Positions 50,232 to 59,839 of a stretch of 64,000 nt of DNA are shown piece by piece. The translations under genes were made by a program, and so were the position numbers. The DNA is from an archaeon (GTDB lineage Archaea > Nanobdellota > Nanobdellia > Woesearchaeales > GW2011-AR9): contig JABHSG010000001.1 in NCBI GenBank assembly GCA_018697095.1, positions 62,001-126,000 of the forward strand, in the 5' to 3' direction. Position 1 is the stretch's first letter; each line of letters opens with the position of its first letter. The notes beneath the pieces are model-generated. The model saw nothing but the letters and a program-made list of their open reading frames with translations, was not told where the DNA came from and searched no databases.

Positions 50232-51044
50232 TCAAAATAAATTTGCAATATCATCCAAGTCAATACTTTTTTGCGGCCTTGAACTCTCCACTTCTTCTGC
50301 TTCCTCTAGGTCCTCAGAATCATCTTCCTCAGTATCATCTTCCCCATCTTCAGAGTCAGTATTTTCTTCGGTTTCTTCATCACTATCATCTTCTTCAGAA
50401 TCATCATCGTCCTCAGAATTTTCTGATTCATCACTATCTTCAAACTCAACTACTTCTTCTGCACCTTCTGGTGCCAGAAATCCATCAGATTTCTCTGCAG
50501 CTTCTTCATCTTCACTAGCTCCAGGATCTTCTTTACCAGTCAAAACACTTATTTTAGCTGCAATTAATCCACGCAGAGCACGCCTCTTCTCTAAATCAAC
50601 TAACTGTTTAGGATATTCAAAAACTAAGTCACCATCGCGTCTTGGAATTACATGTATCATAAAATCTTGAACACGTTGTCCTGCTGCTGCTCCATTAGCA
50701 ACTAAAATTGTACTCCCAGTAGCTCGTGCACCCTTAAGTGCCGCCAAACTAAGCCTTTTTGAAACAGCTAGTAACTGCCCTAAGTCATCATCAGGTACTT
50801 GTGGCATAATTGCATAGTACTCTTTAGACAAAACTAGCATATGCCCTTTAGAAGCAGGTTTGATATCAAGTATCGCCATGCATTTATCGTCATCATAAAC
50901 TTTTTTAGAAGGAATTTTTCCAGCAACAATTTGTCTGAAAATAGATTGCTGTGATTGAAGAGCAGCAATTTCTTCAGGGCTCATGGTTTTGAGCTTCTCT
51001 TCCACTTGTGCCCTTTGTTCAGGCGTTAAAGAACTAAGATCCAT
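50232..51044 (-). CDS. HIT-fold protein with degenerate triad and long Asp/Glu/Ser tail
   Basis: VYDDDKCMAILDIKPASKGHMLVLSKEYY; ILVANGAAAGQRVQDFMIHVIPR with triad positions D-M-H. Confidence 0.8.
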   Translation of the reverse strand: MDLSSLTPEQRAQVEEKLKTMSPEEIAALQSQQSIFRQIVAGKIPSKKVYDDDKCMAILDIKPASKGHMLVLSKEYYAIMPQVPDDDLGQLLAVSKRLSLAALKGARATGSTILVANGAAAGQRVQDFMIHVIPRRDGDLVFEYPKQLVDLEKRRALRGLIAAKISVLTGKEDPGASEDEEAAEKSDGFLAPEGAEEVVEFEDSDESENSEDDDDSEEDDSDEETEENTDSEDGEDDTEEDDSEDLEEAEEVESSRPQKSIDLDDIANLF

Positions 51045-51120
51045 CCAAACAAAACTAGAAACTAGAAGCTCTTAAACCTTTTGATACTAAAGGGGCATGG
51101 CTCATTTGTTCAAGATAATT

Positions 51121-51906
51121 TTATTCTTTTTTAGAACGAACTACTACAATGAATGTTTGACCAAGTCTAGTCATAGGCCAGTACCCAGCCACACTCTTAT
51201 TCAATTTCTTACTTATCCAAGAGAATAGTCTATTATCAAAAAAACCATTAACCTTCTTCAAAAAAGAGCTCCCATAACTTGGAAACTCCATAGTATACTT
51301 ATATCCAGAAACACCATGAACTTTGAACCCTGATTTTCTAATCATCTTAAGCCAAAAATATGGGAATTGTTTTGTTAGATGACGATCATATGGGTTAGCT
51401 GGAAAAATTCCCAAACAATCAAAATGATACCAGTTAGGAACAGAGATAACAGCACGTTTCGAAATCCTATGAATCTCATTAAGTGCGTTTTGAGGATTAG
51501 GTACATGTTCAATTACGTCTGCTGCCACAACCCAATCAAATTGTTTATCAGTGATCTCATTCATATTTTCAACATCACCTAAAAAATCAGGTTTAAATGT
51601 AGACGATATATCAAAACTATAATACTTAGCTCCTTTAGCTTCAATAAAAGGCTTAAGCATTTTTGTAGTACATCCAATATCTAAAACCTTCTGACCAGGT
51701 TGTAAATCCATAAGTGAAATAAACATTTTAAATTTATTAATCCAAGCAGCTTTAGGTTTTTCATAGTTAGCTGCATATTTTTCACTAGAATAATAATTTT
51801 TCAAATGGCTTTTATCACCAGTTGCGTGAAACTGTTTCAGATCGTTATGTTTTCTAGTATCAAAAAACTTATCTGCCAAAATTTTATAGATTGATTGAAT
51901 TCCCAT
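51121..51906 (-). CDS. SAM-dependent methyltransferase
   Basis: KVLDIGCTTKMLKPFIEAKGAKYYSFDIS, DVIEHVPNPQNALNEIHRI. Confidence 0.85.
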   Translation of the reverse strand: MGIQSIYKILADKFFDTRKHNDLKQFHATGDKSHLKNYYSSEKYAANYEKPKAAWINKFKMFISLMDLQPGQKVLDIGCTTKMLKPFIEAKGAKYYSFDISSTFKPDFLGDVENMNEITDKQFDWVVAADVIEHVPNPQNALNEIHRISKRAVISVPNWYHFDCLGIFPANPYDRHLTKQFPYFWLKMIRKSGFKVHGVSGYKYTMEFPSYGSSFLKKVNGFFDNRLFSWISKKLNKSVAGYWPMTRLGQTFIVVVRSKKE

Positions 51907-53126
51907 TAGTTACGCTTTTTTTCTTCGCTTATTATATTAAGATATCCTTTAGATATAGCATTCCATGAATACTTCAACATAACTGTTTCAAAAGCATTTT
52001 TGGACAACTTATTTCTAAAATAAGAACCACTTTCTTCCAAAGAACTTTCTCCACTTCCTTTCTCGCCAATGTCTAGGTCAAAAATTTGCATTATGCCTTG
52101 CGCAAAACTTTTAGCAGTTCTATCCACAAGTAAAGCAGTTTTACCATTTTCTAAAATATCAACTGGACCCCCAACATCATTTTCTTTAGAACAAATAATT
52201 GGCAATTTCATTTTCATAGCTTCAAGTACAACTAAACCAAATGCCTCTTTGTGTGTTGGAAACACAAAAGTATCACAAGCTTTCATGTAAGATAAAACTT
52301 TCAAACTATCCATATTTCCATGAAAAAAAACTTTTAATTCTATTCTCAAATCACTTGCTAACTGCTTTAAAGATAAATATTCAGGACCTTCACCAATAAT
52401 ATGAATCTTCAAATCAAATTTGGAATTAAACTTTTGATCATTCAATACCAGCCGGGCACTCTCAAGCAAAATGTCTGCACCTTTACGTTTGATCAGTCTT
52501 CCTACAAAAAGTAAATGTACGACCCGCCTTCCAGAATAATCCTTGCTCCGCAAAAAAACTCGAGGCAAATCCACACCATCATTCAACAATCCTTTCTCCA
52601 AGTCAACTCCATTTGCTAGTAGTTTAGCTTTAACTCCACTATATTCCTCAATCAACCTACCATGATAATTACAAAGCGCAAAAACAACGTCATTTTTTCT
52701 AATTGCAAATCTACTTAGTGGACGAAGTATCCTACTCCCAACTAGTTCTTTGTTGATATCCTTTCCATGCCCTTGGGTAACACTAAGTGTCTTACTAAAG
52801 ATAGAACTATAAATCCCACTCACAATTCCAAGCGGCAAAAAAGATTGAGAATGCACTAAGTCTGCTTTCAAAAAAAGTAATTTCCAAAAAACCATAATCG
52901 AAAAGAACACATAACTAATATACGCACTAAAAGAAAACAAATGAGGTAAACGGTGAACCTTAACTCCAGATTCTCTGACTTCAAATTTATCACTCTTAGT
53001 CAAATTACGAGTAATCACAACCACCTCATGACCAAGAACCGCCAACTCATCAGCAAACTCTTTTGTTACATGAGAAATTCCACCAACATAAGGGACATAC
53101 TCTGGAGTCAAAAAAACAATTTTCAT
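51906..53126 (-). CDS. Glycosyltransferase family 4
   Basis: PEYVPYVGGISHVTKEFADEL, LLFVGRLIKRKGADILLES, EAFGLVVLEAMKMKLPIICS. Confidence 0.93.
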   Translation of the reverse strand: MKIVFLTPEYVPYVGGISHVTKEFADELAVLGHEVVVITRNLTKSDKFEVRESGVKVHRLPHLFSFSAYISYVFFSIMVFWKLLFLKADLVHSQSFLPLGIVSGIYSSIFSKTLSVTQGHGKDINKELVGSRILRPLSRFAIRKNDVVFALCNYHGRLIEEYSGVKAKLLANGVDLEKGLLNDGVDLPRVFLRSKDYSGRRVVHLLFVGRLIKRKGADILLESARLVLNDQKFNSKFDLKIHIIGEGPEYLSLKQLASDLRIELKVFFHGNMDSLKVLSYMKACDTFVFPTHKEAFGLVVLEAMKMKLPIICSKENDVGGPVDILENGKTALLVDRTAKSFAQGIMQIFDLDIGEKGSGESSLEESGSYFRNKLSKNAFETVMLKYSWNAISKGYLNIISEEKKRN

Positions 53127-54061
53127 TCTTTAACCTCTTTGAGTTTTTTTTTAGAAGGGTAAACCCAAATCTTGTTTGGCACATAAAGTAAAACACTCAA
53201 CATTGTAGCCTTAAGCCAAGAAAAATTTTTCTTCCAAGACAAATCACAACGCACAGATTCAATTTTTTTGCGGCTCACATGATGGTTCCCTGCAAAATTA
53301 TGATTCACAGAAGAGTTCACATCATCTAAATATTTCACTGTGTCAACTTTCAACCCAAAAAATGAATTAATCTGAGCTAAAGCTAAACTTGGATCCATAC
53401 AAAATTGATCATAACTAAGCCTAAGACTTTTACTTTTCATGAATTTCTTACAAAAAAAATCTATTTGCAAATTAATTAAAAGCCATTTGAATATACGAGT
53501 AAATCCAGAATACCCACGTTTTTCATAAGAATGAATCACTGACCTCCCATCACGCACTAAATGAATAACAGACAAATCAATTCCGGGCAAAGTTGACAAA
53601 TAAAATAAACGATTAAATCCTTTACTAGAATCAATTAAAATCTCTACGCCAGGCCTTATTGAACCTTTAACTTTTGACAATAATTCATTATACAAAACAG
53701 AATCTGCATAATTCTTACCTGAAAATAAACTAGCTAAACCCACTCTATTTCTTTTTAACAAACAAGCAAACATAAACTTAAGATATTCTTTAAAACTACT
53801 TTTGAGCGGATATATACCTTCAGTGTCACCTAAAGAAAATTTAGAGAAATATTCCCCCCACAAATCACAAGTACTAATTATCTCAGAGCAGTTACATTGT
53901 TGTAATCCGCTCTGAGAAAAATGTGCCACCTCGCCAAGCGAATACGCATTTTTAGAAGAACCAAGTATTAAATTCAAAAGAGTAGATCCACTATGCCCAG
54001 TACCTACAATGTACAAAACTTTCACTTTAGACTCATTCTGTTCAACTTTCAACTGCTTCAA
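53123..54061 (-). CDS. Sulfotransferase-family protein
   Basis: YIVGTGHSGSTLLNLILGSS (5'-PSB loop) and IHLVRDGRSVIHSY (3'-PB). Confidence 0.85.
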   Translation of the reverse strand: MKQLKVEQNESKVKVLYIVGTGHSGSTLLNLILGSSKNAYSLGEVAHFSQSGLQQCNCSEIISTCDLWGEYFSKFSLGDTEGIYPLKSSFKEYLKFMFACLLKRNRVGLASLFSGKNYADSVLYNELLSKVKGSIRPGVEILIDSSKGFNRLFYLSTLPGIDLSVIHLVRDGRSVIHSYEKRGYSGFTRIFKWLLINLQIDFFCKKFMKSKSLRLSYDQFCMDPSLALAQINSFFGLKVDTVKYLDDVNSSVNHNFAGNHHVSRKKIESVRCDLSWKKNFSWLKATMLSVLLYVPNKIWVYPSKKKLKEVKE

Positions 54062-55385
54062 CCTCTTTAGCTTGAATATCGCTAGCTAATAAATTATTTC
54101 TCTTTGAGTGCTCAAAAGCCCACAATATAAGTCCTGATTTCAAAATCAAAACTACTGCGGTTGCAATTGGCGCTCCAATTACTCCAAAAGCCATGATAAA
54201 CCAAATATTAAGTCCAATATTTCCAATAAAAGACAAAGCAAAATCCCAAAGTAAAACTTTGCGCACAAATTTCTTCTCGCACTTTCTTCCTAAAAATAAT
54301 GAACTCAAAAATGAATAAACTACTAGTAATAGCGAAGACACAACTAATGCCAATGTCAAACTAAATGGCGCCTGAAATGCTGATCCAAAAAACAGTGGAA
54401 GTAATATTGGAGTAGCAAACAAAACAACAGCGCAAAAAGGTACCAAGAACAATAACAAACTAAATAGTGATTTTCTGATTTTATAACGCTTAGAAGCCGC
54501 GAGAGGTATCAAAACAAGTGGGAAAATTCCTGAAGAGATCCTAATTACATTAGTAAAAGTCGAAATTGCATTAAATTCTCCCAGAACTACTGACCCTAAG
54601 ATATACTCAATAGAAAGTCTATCAATATGAAACAATAATAAAAAACTCAAATCTTGAAGTAAAAATACAAATGATGAAAAGATCAAAACTGAAAAAATCC
54701 CTTCATTTAGTCCAAAAGATAAACTTGAAAATAAACCTGAATTTGAGCCTAAACCTGAATCCAAACCTTTAGTCTCTTGCTTACGATAAAAGGGAATTGG
54801 ATACAAAAGTAGTAGCAAAAAAGAGATAGGAAGACCTACAAAAAGTAGTATCTTCAGATCATATAACCACCCTAAAACAATAAACAAAAGAAAAAATACT
54901 CGACTAAAAAGTGAAATCACATTCGATTGTACAAATTTATGTGCTGCCCTCAAAGGAGAGATTTTAGATAAAAATAATGTACGAAAAACAACATAGGCCA
55001 CAACAATAATTACAAAATAAGAAATTCGAGGATTCAAATTCAACCATTGTGGGACAAACGCACCTAAAAATCCAAAAACGAGCGAACTAGCAATTAGTAC
55101 AGGAACACTTTGCAGATATAACTTAACTGACTCAGAAAATTTATGGGTACTAATAAATTTGTAAATGCCAAGACTTGCAAAAGTAGATAAGATAATACCA
55201 AGACTAAAAAAATAACTATATTCTCCAAAAACTTCTTTACCAAAAAATCTAGCAATTAGTAAATTAATCAAGAAACCAAGTAAAACAAACACTATTTGTA
55301 AACTATAAACTGCAAAAAGATGTTTTTTAGTTTCCCCAACACCTTGGAGCTTCTCTTTCAAAATTGCAAAAATGGATTTTTTCAT
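54042..55385 (-). CDS. Polysaccharide/oligosaccharide flippase (Wzx/MATE-like)
   Basis: 447-aa polytopic protein; LINLLIARFFGKEVFGEYSYFFSLGIIL. Confidence 0.82.
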   Translation of the reverse strand: MKKSIFAILKEKLQGVGETKKHLFAVYSLQIVFVLLGFLINLLIARFFGKEVFGEYSYFFSLGIILSTFASLGIYKFISTHKFSESVKLYLQSVPVLIASSLVFGFLGAFVPQWLNLNPRISYFVIIVVAYVVFRTLFLSKISPLRAAHKFVQSNVISLFSRVFFLLFIVLGWLYDLKILLFVGLPISFLLLLLYPIPFYRKQETKGLDSGLGSNSGLFSSLSFGLNEGIFSVLIFSSFVFLLQDLSFLLLFHIDRLSIEYILGSVVLGEFNAISTFTNVIRISSGIFPLVLIPLAASKRYKIRKSLFSLLLFLVPFCAVVLFATPILLPLFFGSAFQAPFSLTLALVVSSLLLVVYSFLSSLFLGRKCEKKFVRKVLLWDFALSFIGNIGLNIWFIMAFGVIGAPIATAVVLILKSGLILWAFEHSKRNNLLASDIQAKEVEAVES

Positions 55386-55963
55386 TTTAAAAACTCGTTA
55401 ACTTTATCAGCCAAATAACATTCAGGTTCTAAATACTTCTTAAATTCAAACTCATTCAATCCACTCAAAATCTTCTCAAACAAAGGAACTTTACTACAAT
55501 ACAAAAAATACTTCCCTTCAGAAAATAACCCTTCTAAAAATTCAACTTGATGATTTACATCAGTGCGATTTCGATTTGGAAGCGCAATCACCTTTTTCCC
55601 AATACGAAGTAATTCAAAAATAGTTCCCGGGCCGCCGTGACTTACAACCAGGTCTGCCCATTTTTCATCTTCTTCTAAGCTATCCTTAAAACGATACCAC
55701 TTGCAATTTTTAGGTTCATATTTCCCATGTCCTATTTGACAAAGTACCTGACCACTGATCACCCCACAAGCAACCAACCGATCAATTTCAGAAATCAAAG
55801 AATCAAATTTACCATTTCCAACAGTCACAAACACTTTCCCTGAAAAAATTGCCTCTCTTATTCCACTAACTTTTTCAGTCCCACTATAAACATTTACCCC
55901 TACCATTATGAAAGTCTCCCCCCATAAACAGATTTTGGATACACTTCCTTCATCTCTTTCCAC
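55382..55963 (-). CDS. Alg13-like glycosyltransferase subunit
   Basis: VFVTVGNGKFDSLISEID, ADLVVSHGGPGTIFELLRIGKKVIALPN. Confidence 0.85.
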   Translation of the reverse strand: MERDEGSVSKICLWGETFIMVGVNVYSGTEKVSGIREAIFSGKVFVTVGNGKFDSLISEIDRLVACGVISGQVLCQIGHGKYEPKNCKWYRFKDSLEEDEKWADLVVSHGGPGTIFELLRIGKKVIALPNRNRTDVNHQVEFLEGLFSEGKYFLYCSKVPLFEKILSGLNEFEFKKYLEPECYLADKVNEFLK

Positions 55964-56421
55964 TGAACTAGAAATAAATCAGTTACTTTGTAAACTAATT
56001 TACCTGTAGCTGAACCACTTTTCACCCTAACCCAACTTTCTAAAAATATTGTTCTGCAGCCAAAAAGCAATTTTGCCATCCAAAAAAGTGGAATGCTAAG
56101 TGCTGGCCCTGAGCTTATTACTACGTCAGCATCAGTTTTCCAAAGAACTTTAAAAGCATCAATTGTAGCTGGAAACATGTTAAAAAACACAACAAATAAG
56201 CTTTTTTGAGTCATAAGTCTTGGGTTTTTCATCCTATAAATCTGCCCAGAAAATTTAATCTTCTTTTCACTAGTTTTGTCATCATGTCCTAAAAGATACG
56301 AATAAGAATAATTTTGCTCACCACTTTTTTCCATAGAATCAACTAATCTAAGAATCTGCGAAGTATGCCCACCCATTCCTAAAACAACTAATATTTGCTT
56401 TATTTTCTTAGCTTCTACCAC
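55906..56421 (-). CDS. Alg14-like glycosyltransferase membrane subunit
   Basis: ILVVLGMGGHTSQILRLVDSM, DADVVISSGPALSIPLFWMAKL, FLESWVRVKSGSATGKLVYKVTDLFLVQW. Confidence 0.85.
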   Translation of the reverse strand: MVEAKKIKQILVVLGMGGHTSQILRLVDSMEKSGEQNYSYSYLLGHDDKTSEKKIKFSGQIYRMKNPRLMTQKSLFVVFFNMFPATIDAFKVLWKTDADVVISSGPALSIPLFWMAKLLFGCRTIFLESWVRVKSGSATGKLVYKVTDLFLVQWKEMKEVYPKSVYGGRLS

Positions 56422-56559
56422 ACTAAATATGTCAAAATAGCCTTTATAAACGTTGTGAACAAAGTTCAGTAACTTTGTTTCTTTAAAACTTCAGGAAATC
56501 TTTCGAGTTATCAAAATAACGACTATATCTTTATATACCTCAAAAATCAAAAATAAAAC

Positions 56560-58416
56560 ATGTCAGAAGAGCAGATTCAACCAAAAATTCAAGAGAAAAA
56601 CATTTCCAATATTGAATTAGTAGAAAAAAAAAAGAACTTACAAGAAAAAGAACCAAAGACTACAATCCAACCCGAAGTTGAATCAAAAGAGCAAATTCCA
56701 ATCAAAGAAAATACTTCTGATAAAGAAAAAACTAACCACCGCCATACTAAAGAGATAAAACACCAATCAAAAAAAGAAGATTCATATTCAAAACAAGTAA
56801 CTTTATTATCATTATTAAAAACAACCTATCGCACTATCAAAACAAAAGAATCGCCTCAAAAATTAAAAAAAGATGCAAAATCATTCTTTTTAGATCCATT
56901 CACACTAGGGTTCTTAGTAGTTATTATTTTTGGGATTAATATGCGACTAAGATATTTTAGTCTTGAGACTCTTTGGAACGATGCTGCAGTTTACATGTGG
57001 ATGTCAGAAAAAATACTCTTAACTCCAGCATATTTTTTCACAAAAGAATTCCTTCTTGATGGGTCATTTACAATCCAAATGCTAACTGCATTTTTCAACA
57101 TATTTGGCGCAGAAGTATTCACAGCAGCCAGACTTAGTGCTTTAACTTTTAGCATCTTAGGAATTATCTTTATTTACTTACTTGGTAAAGAGATTCGTGG
57201 AAAAACAGTTGGAATAGTTGCAGCAGCACTTCTAGCATCTAGCCACTTACTTTGGTTTTACAATACAAGAATCCTAGCAGACGCACCATTAGTGACAATG
57301 GTAATAATTGCAGCATATTTTCTAACAAAACTAGAAAAAGCAAAAGAGATAAAATGGGCGATACCAGCTGCTATTTTCCTTCTTTTAACAGTCCTTACAA
57401 AACGTCAAGCTATTATTTTTCCAGTAGGAGTTTTCCTCTTCTACTTAATAAAATACAAAAAAGAGATGTTCACAAATAAAGCTCTTCTGGCTTGTTGGGG
57501 AATCTCCTGGGGACTTCCAGTAATCGGGGCATTAGGACTTTGGGCACTAACTGGACAGAATTATTTGTATGGTTTATTTGTTCAAAAACTTCTACTCCAT
57601 GAAGGAATTGGAGCAGCTACAAATGTACTCCCTCAAATCCCTTTTATCCTTTCAAAATATTTACTTATTGCAGCAATTATTGGAGCAATTTTAGTTGCTT
57701 TTTATAAAATAAAAAACGCACATATCACAATATTCATAATCTCACTTTATGCAATCTGGTTTGAAATAGGAATTGAATTACCTCTTGACAGATACCTTTT
57801 ACCAATAATTCCACTTGCAGCGATTCTAGGAGCAATCACAATTGATGAAATTGCAAAAATTGCAAAAACTGTTTCAAAATCCAAAGTGATCTACCTAATC
57901 GCATTAGTAATTCTAGCTGCATTAATCATTCAACCAATGTACACGCAAGGTGAAAACCTAATCGAATCAAAAAGTTTCACTTATACCGGATACCAAGAAG
58001 CAGGAGCATGGGTTAATGAAAACCTTGGTGAAAATGATATTCTTTACGCTGGATCTCCACGTATGATGAGAGCTTTTACGGCTAGAGAATATAGTCATAC
58101 TTTAGAGCAAGAGGGTAGAGACCCATATACTAATTCTTTAATTCATTTTAGAACAGCTCAATACAAAGAGAACCAAAGTTTCTTTGAACAAGAGCAAGAA
58201 GAATTATCAAAAACTCACGACATTTTCATTGAAATTGATATCTGGGAATATACTCAAGCACCATGGTACTTCCCAATCAGCTATGATAGTATCACTTATT
58301 TTGAAAGTTTAGGCTACGAAGTAGTCCATATTATCAACAAAGACTATCCTCAAAACGATGGTAGCATGGCAGAAACTTCAGTTATCTTTATTATGAAAAA
58401 AGCCCAAACTGAATAA
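56560..58416 (+). CDS. Polytopic glycosyltransferase family 39-like (PMT/ArnT-like)
   Basis: LETLWNDAAVYMWMSEKILLTPAYFF acidic loop after TM1; TTTATATAC about 26 nt upstream. Confidence 0.82.
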   Translation: MSEEQIQPKIQEKNISNIELVEKKKNLQEKEPKTTIQPEVESKEQIPIKENTSDKEKTNHRHTKEIKHQSKKEDSYSKQVTLLSLLKTTYRTIKTKESPQKLKKDAKSFFLDPFTLGFLVVIIFGINMRLRYFSLETLWNDAAVYMWMSEKILLTPAYFFTKEFLLDGSFTIQMLTAFFNIFGAEVFTAARLSALTFSILGIIFIYLLGKEIRGKTVGIVAAALLASSHLLWFYNTRILADAPLVTMVIIAAYFLTKLEKAKEIKWAIPAAIFLLLTVLTKRQAIIFPVGVFLFYLIKYKKEMFTNKALLACWGISWGLPVIGALGLWALTGQNYLYGLFVQKLLLHEGIGAATNVLPQIPFILSKYLLIAAIIGAILVAFYKIKNAHITIFIISLYAIWFEIGIELPLDRYLLPIIPLAAILGAITIDEIAKIAKTVSKSKVIYLIALVILAALIIQPMYTQGENLIESKSFTYTGYQEAGAWVNENLGENDILYAGSPRMMRAFTAREYSHTLEQEGRDPYTNSLIHFRTAQYKENQSFFEQEQEELSKTHDIFIEIDIWEYTQAPWYFPISYDSITYFESLGYEVVHIINKDYPQNDGSMAETSVIFIMKKAQTE

Positions 58417-58449
58417 AGGTTTTTTAAAGCACCTTATTCTAAAAGCAAA

Positions 58450-59814
58450 ATGACACTTCAAATATTCACACCACGTGGTTTCTATTTTGGTAGAGGGAGC
58501 CAAGCAATCACAAGCCAAATTGGCGCAGCCCTTAGTCAAGGAGCATCCCCAAATTTGATTATACCAACTTCTGCTCTTCCTAATTCAGTAGTTTCTGGGC
58601 TAGTAAATTATCTGACAACTGCATACCAAGAAATGCAAACAGCAACAAATCCAAACCCTTTTGATATAATGGGAGATGTAGGTTCTGATCTTAACGGCGT
58701 GAGTAAATCTGGCGCAGCATGGGTTGAAAAAGCAAACGCAGCAATTGATAATGCAAGAAGAATCAATGAAGCTTTAGAACAAAAAAAGTCACCATTAAGA
58801 ATCAAAACTATGGGTATTAAACCTGCTCCTTTAGTTGATTACAGAACTCAAACAACAACTAGGTGGAACAAATACTTAGTTGGACAAGACCCAATGAATA
58901 GCCCGCTAACTAGAAGGGAAGCAATTGCAGGAATTGAAATAGTAAAACAAAGCATCGAAGCAATTGCTAGATATGCACATAGTCATGGCATGACAATTAA
59001 TGTAGAAACAGATCAACCATCTTATTTTGTTTCAAGACCAAATGAATTTCGTCCAACATAAAAACTTACTGCTGATGCAAGAGCATACATCGACATGCAT
59101 AATCTAGATCCTGAAGAAAGACGTGGATCAATGCCGTACTTTCCTTGGCATCTGCAAGGCCTCCCAACAGCATCAACTCCTGAAGCTATGAACTATCTCC
59201 TAAATGAATTAGTAAATCTTGACATTGGAATTGGAGTGAAAATTGATCCAGAACATTGGCAAATGACTGCTAATTTAGGGGTCTCAGACCAAATAGACTT
59301 AACCAAACTAAATGGATCAGACAAAGTTCATGCAGCACTCTTTGGGTATTTAATTGACCAAGGCCAAAGAAACAGATACACTTCTCGCACACTACCTGAA
59401 GCACTTGCTTTAATTCAAGCACCAGTCCCAGGAATCGATTTACCAGGTTTTGTAAATAATCCTATTGCTATCCAAGATGGAAGAGTTACCAGGATTCCAG
59501 AAACTCTACCTCTTATTTTTGACCAAGCTACAATGGCGCAAGTTGAGGCGCATTACAGATCAAATACTGGCCAAAACTTAGACCCTGCAACTCTTGATTT
59601 CGCTTTTGATAACCATGGCACAAGAGAACAAATTGGCCGTGAGGTACTAACAAATGCTAGAGCAACTCTCGAATCAATTGCTCGAAGAAGTGAAACTACT
59701 TGGGCAAACATAGAATTTAAAGGCAGAGCAGGAGATTATGACAGCCCTCATTGGCAACAACTTCTAATAACCAGTATGGCATCACTACGTTGGTTAGAAA
59801 ATTCACTAAGCTAA
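58450..59814 (+). pseudogene. Single about 454-codon ORF interrupted by in-frame TAA at 59059-59061 (readthrough, pseudogene or sequence error)
   Basis: ORFs 58450-59061 and 59095-59814 are in the same frame; the codons between are open (KLTADARAYID). Confidence 0.7.
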
Positions 59815-59839
59815 ATAATTAGAAAAATCTCACACCTAT

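Noticed and set aside
50227-50670. 147-aa Ser-rich plus-strand ORF
   Set aside because: Antisense of the Asp/Glu-rich tail codons; Ser runs are a codon-complement artefact.
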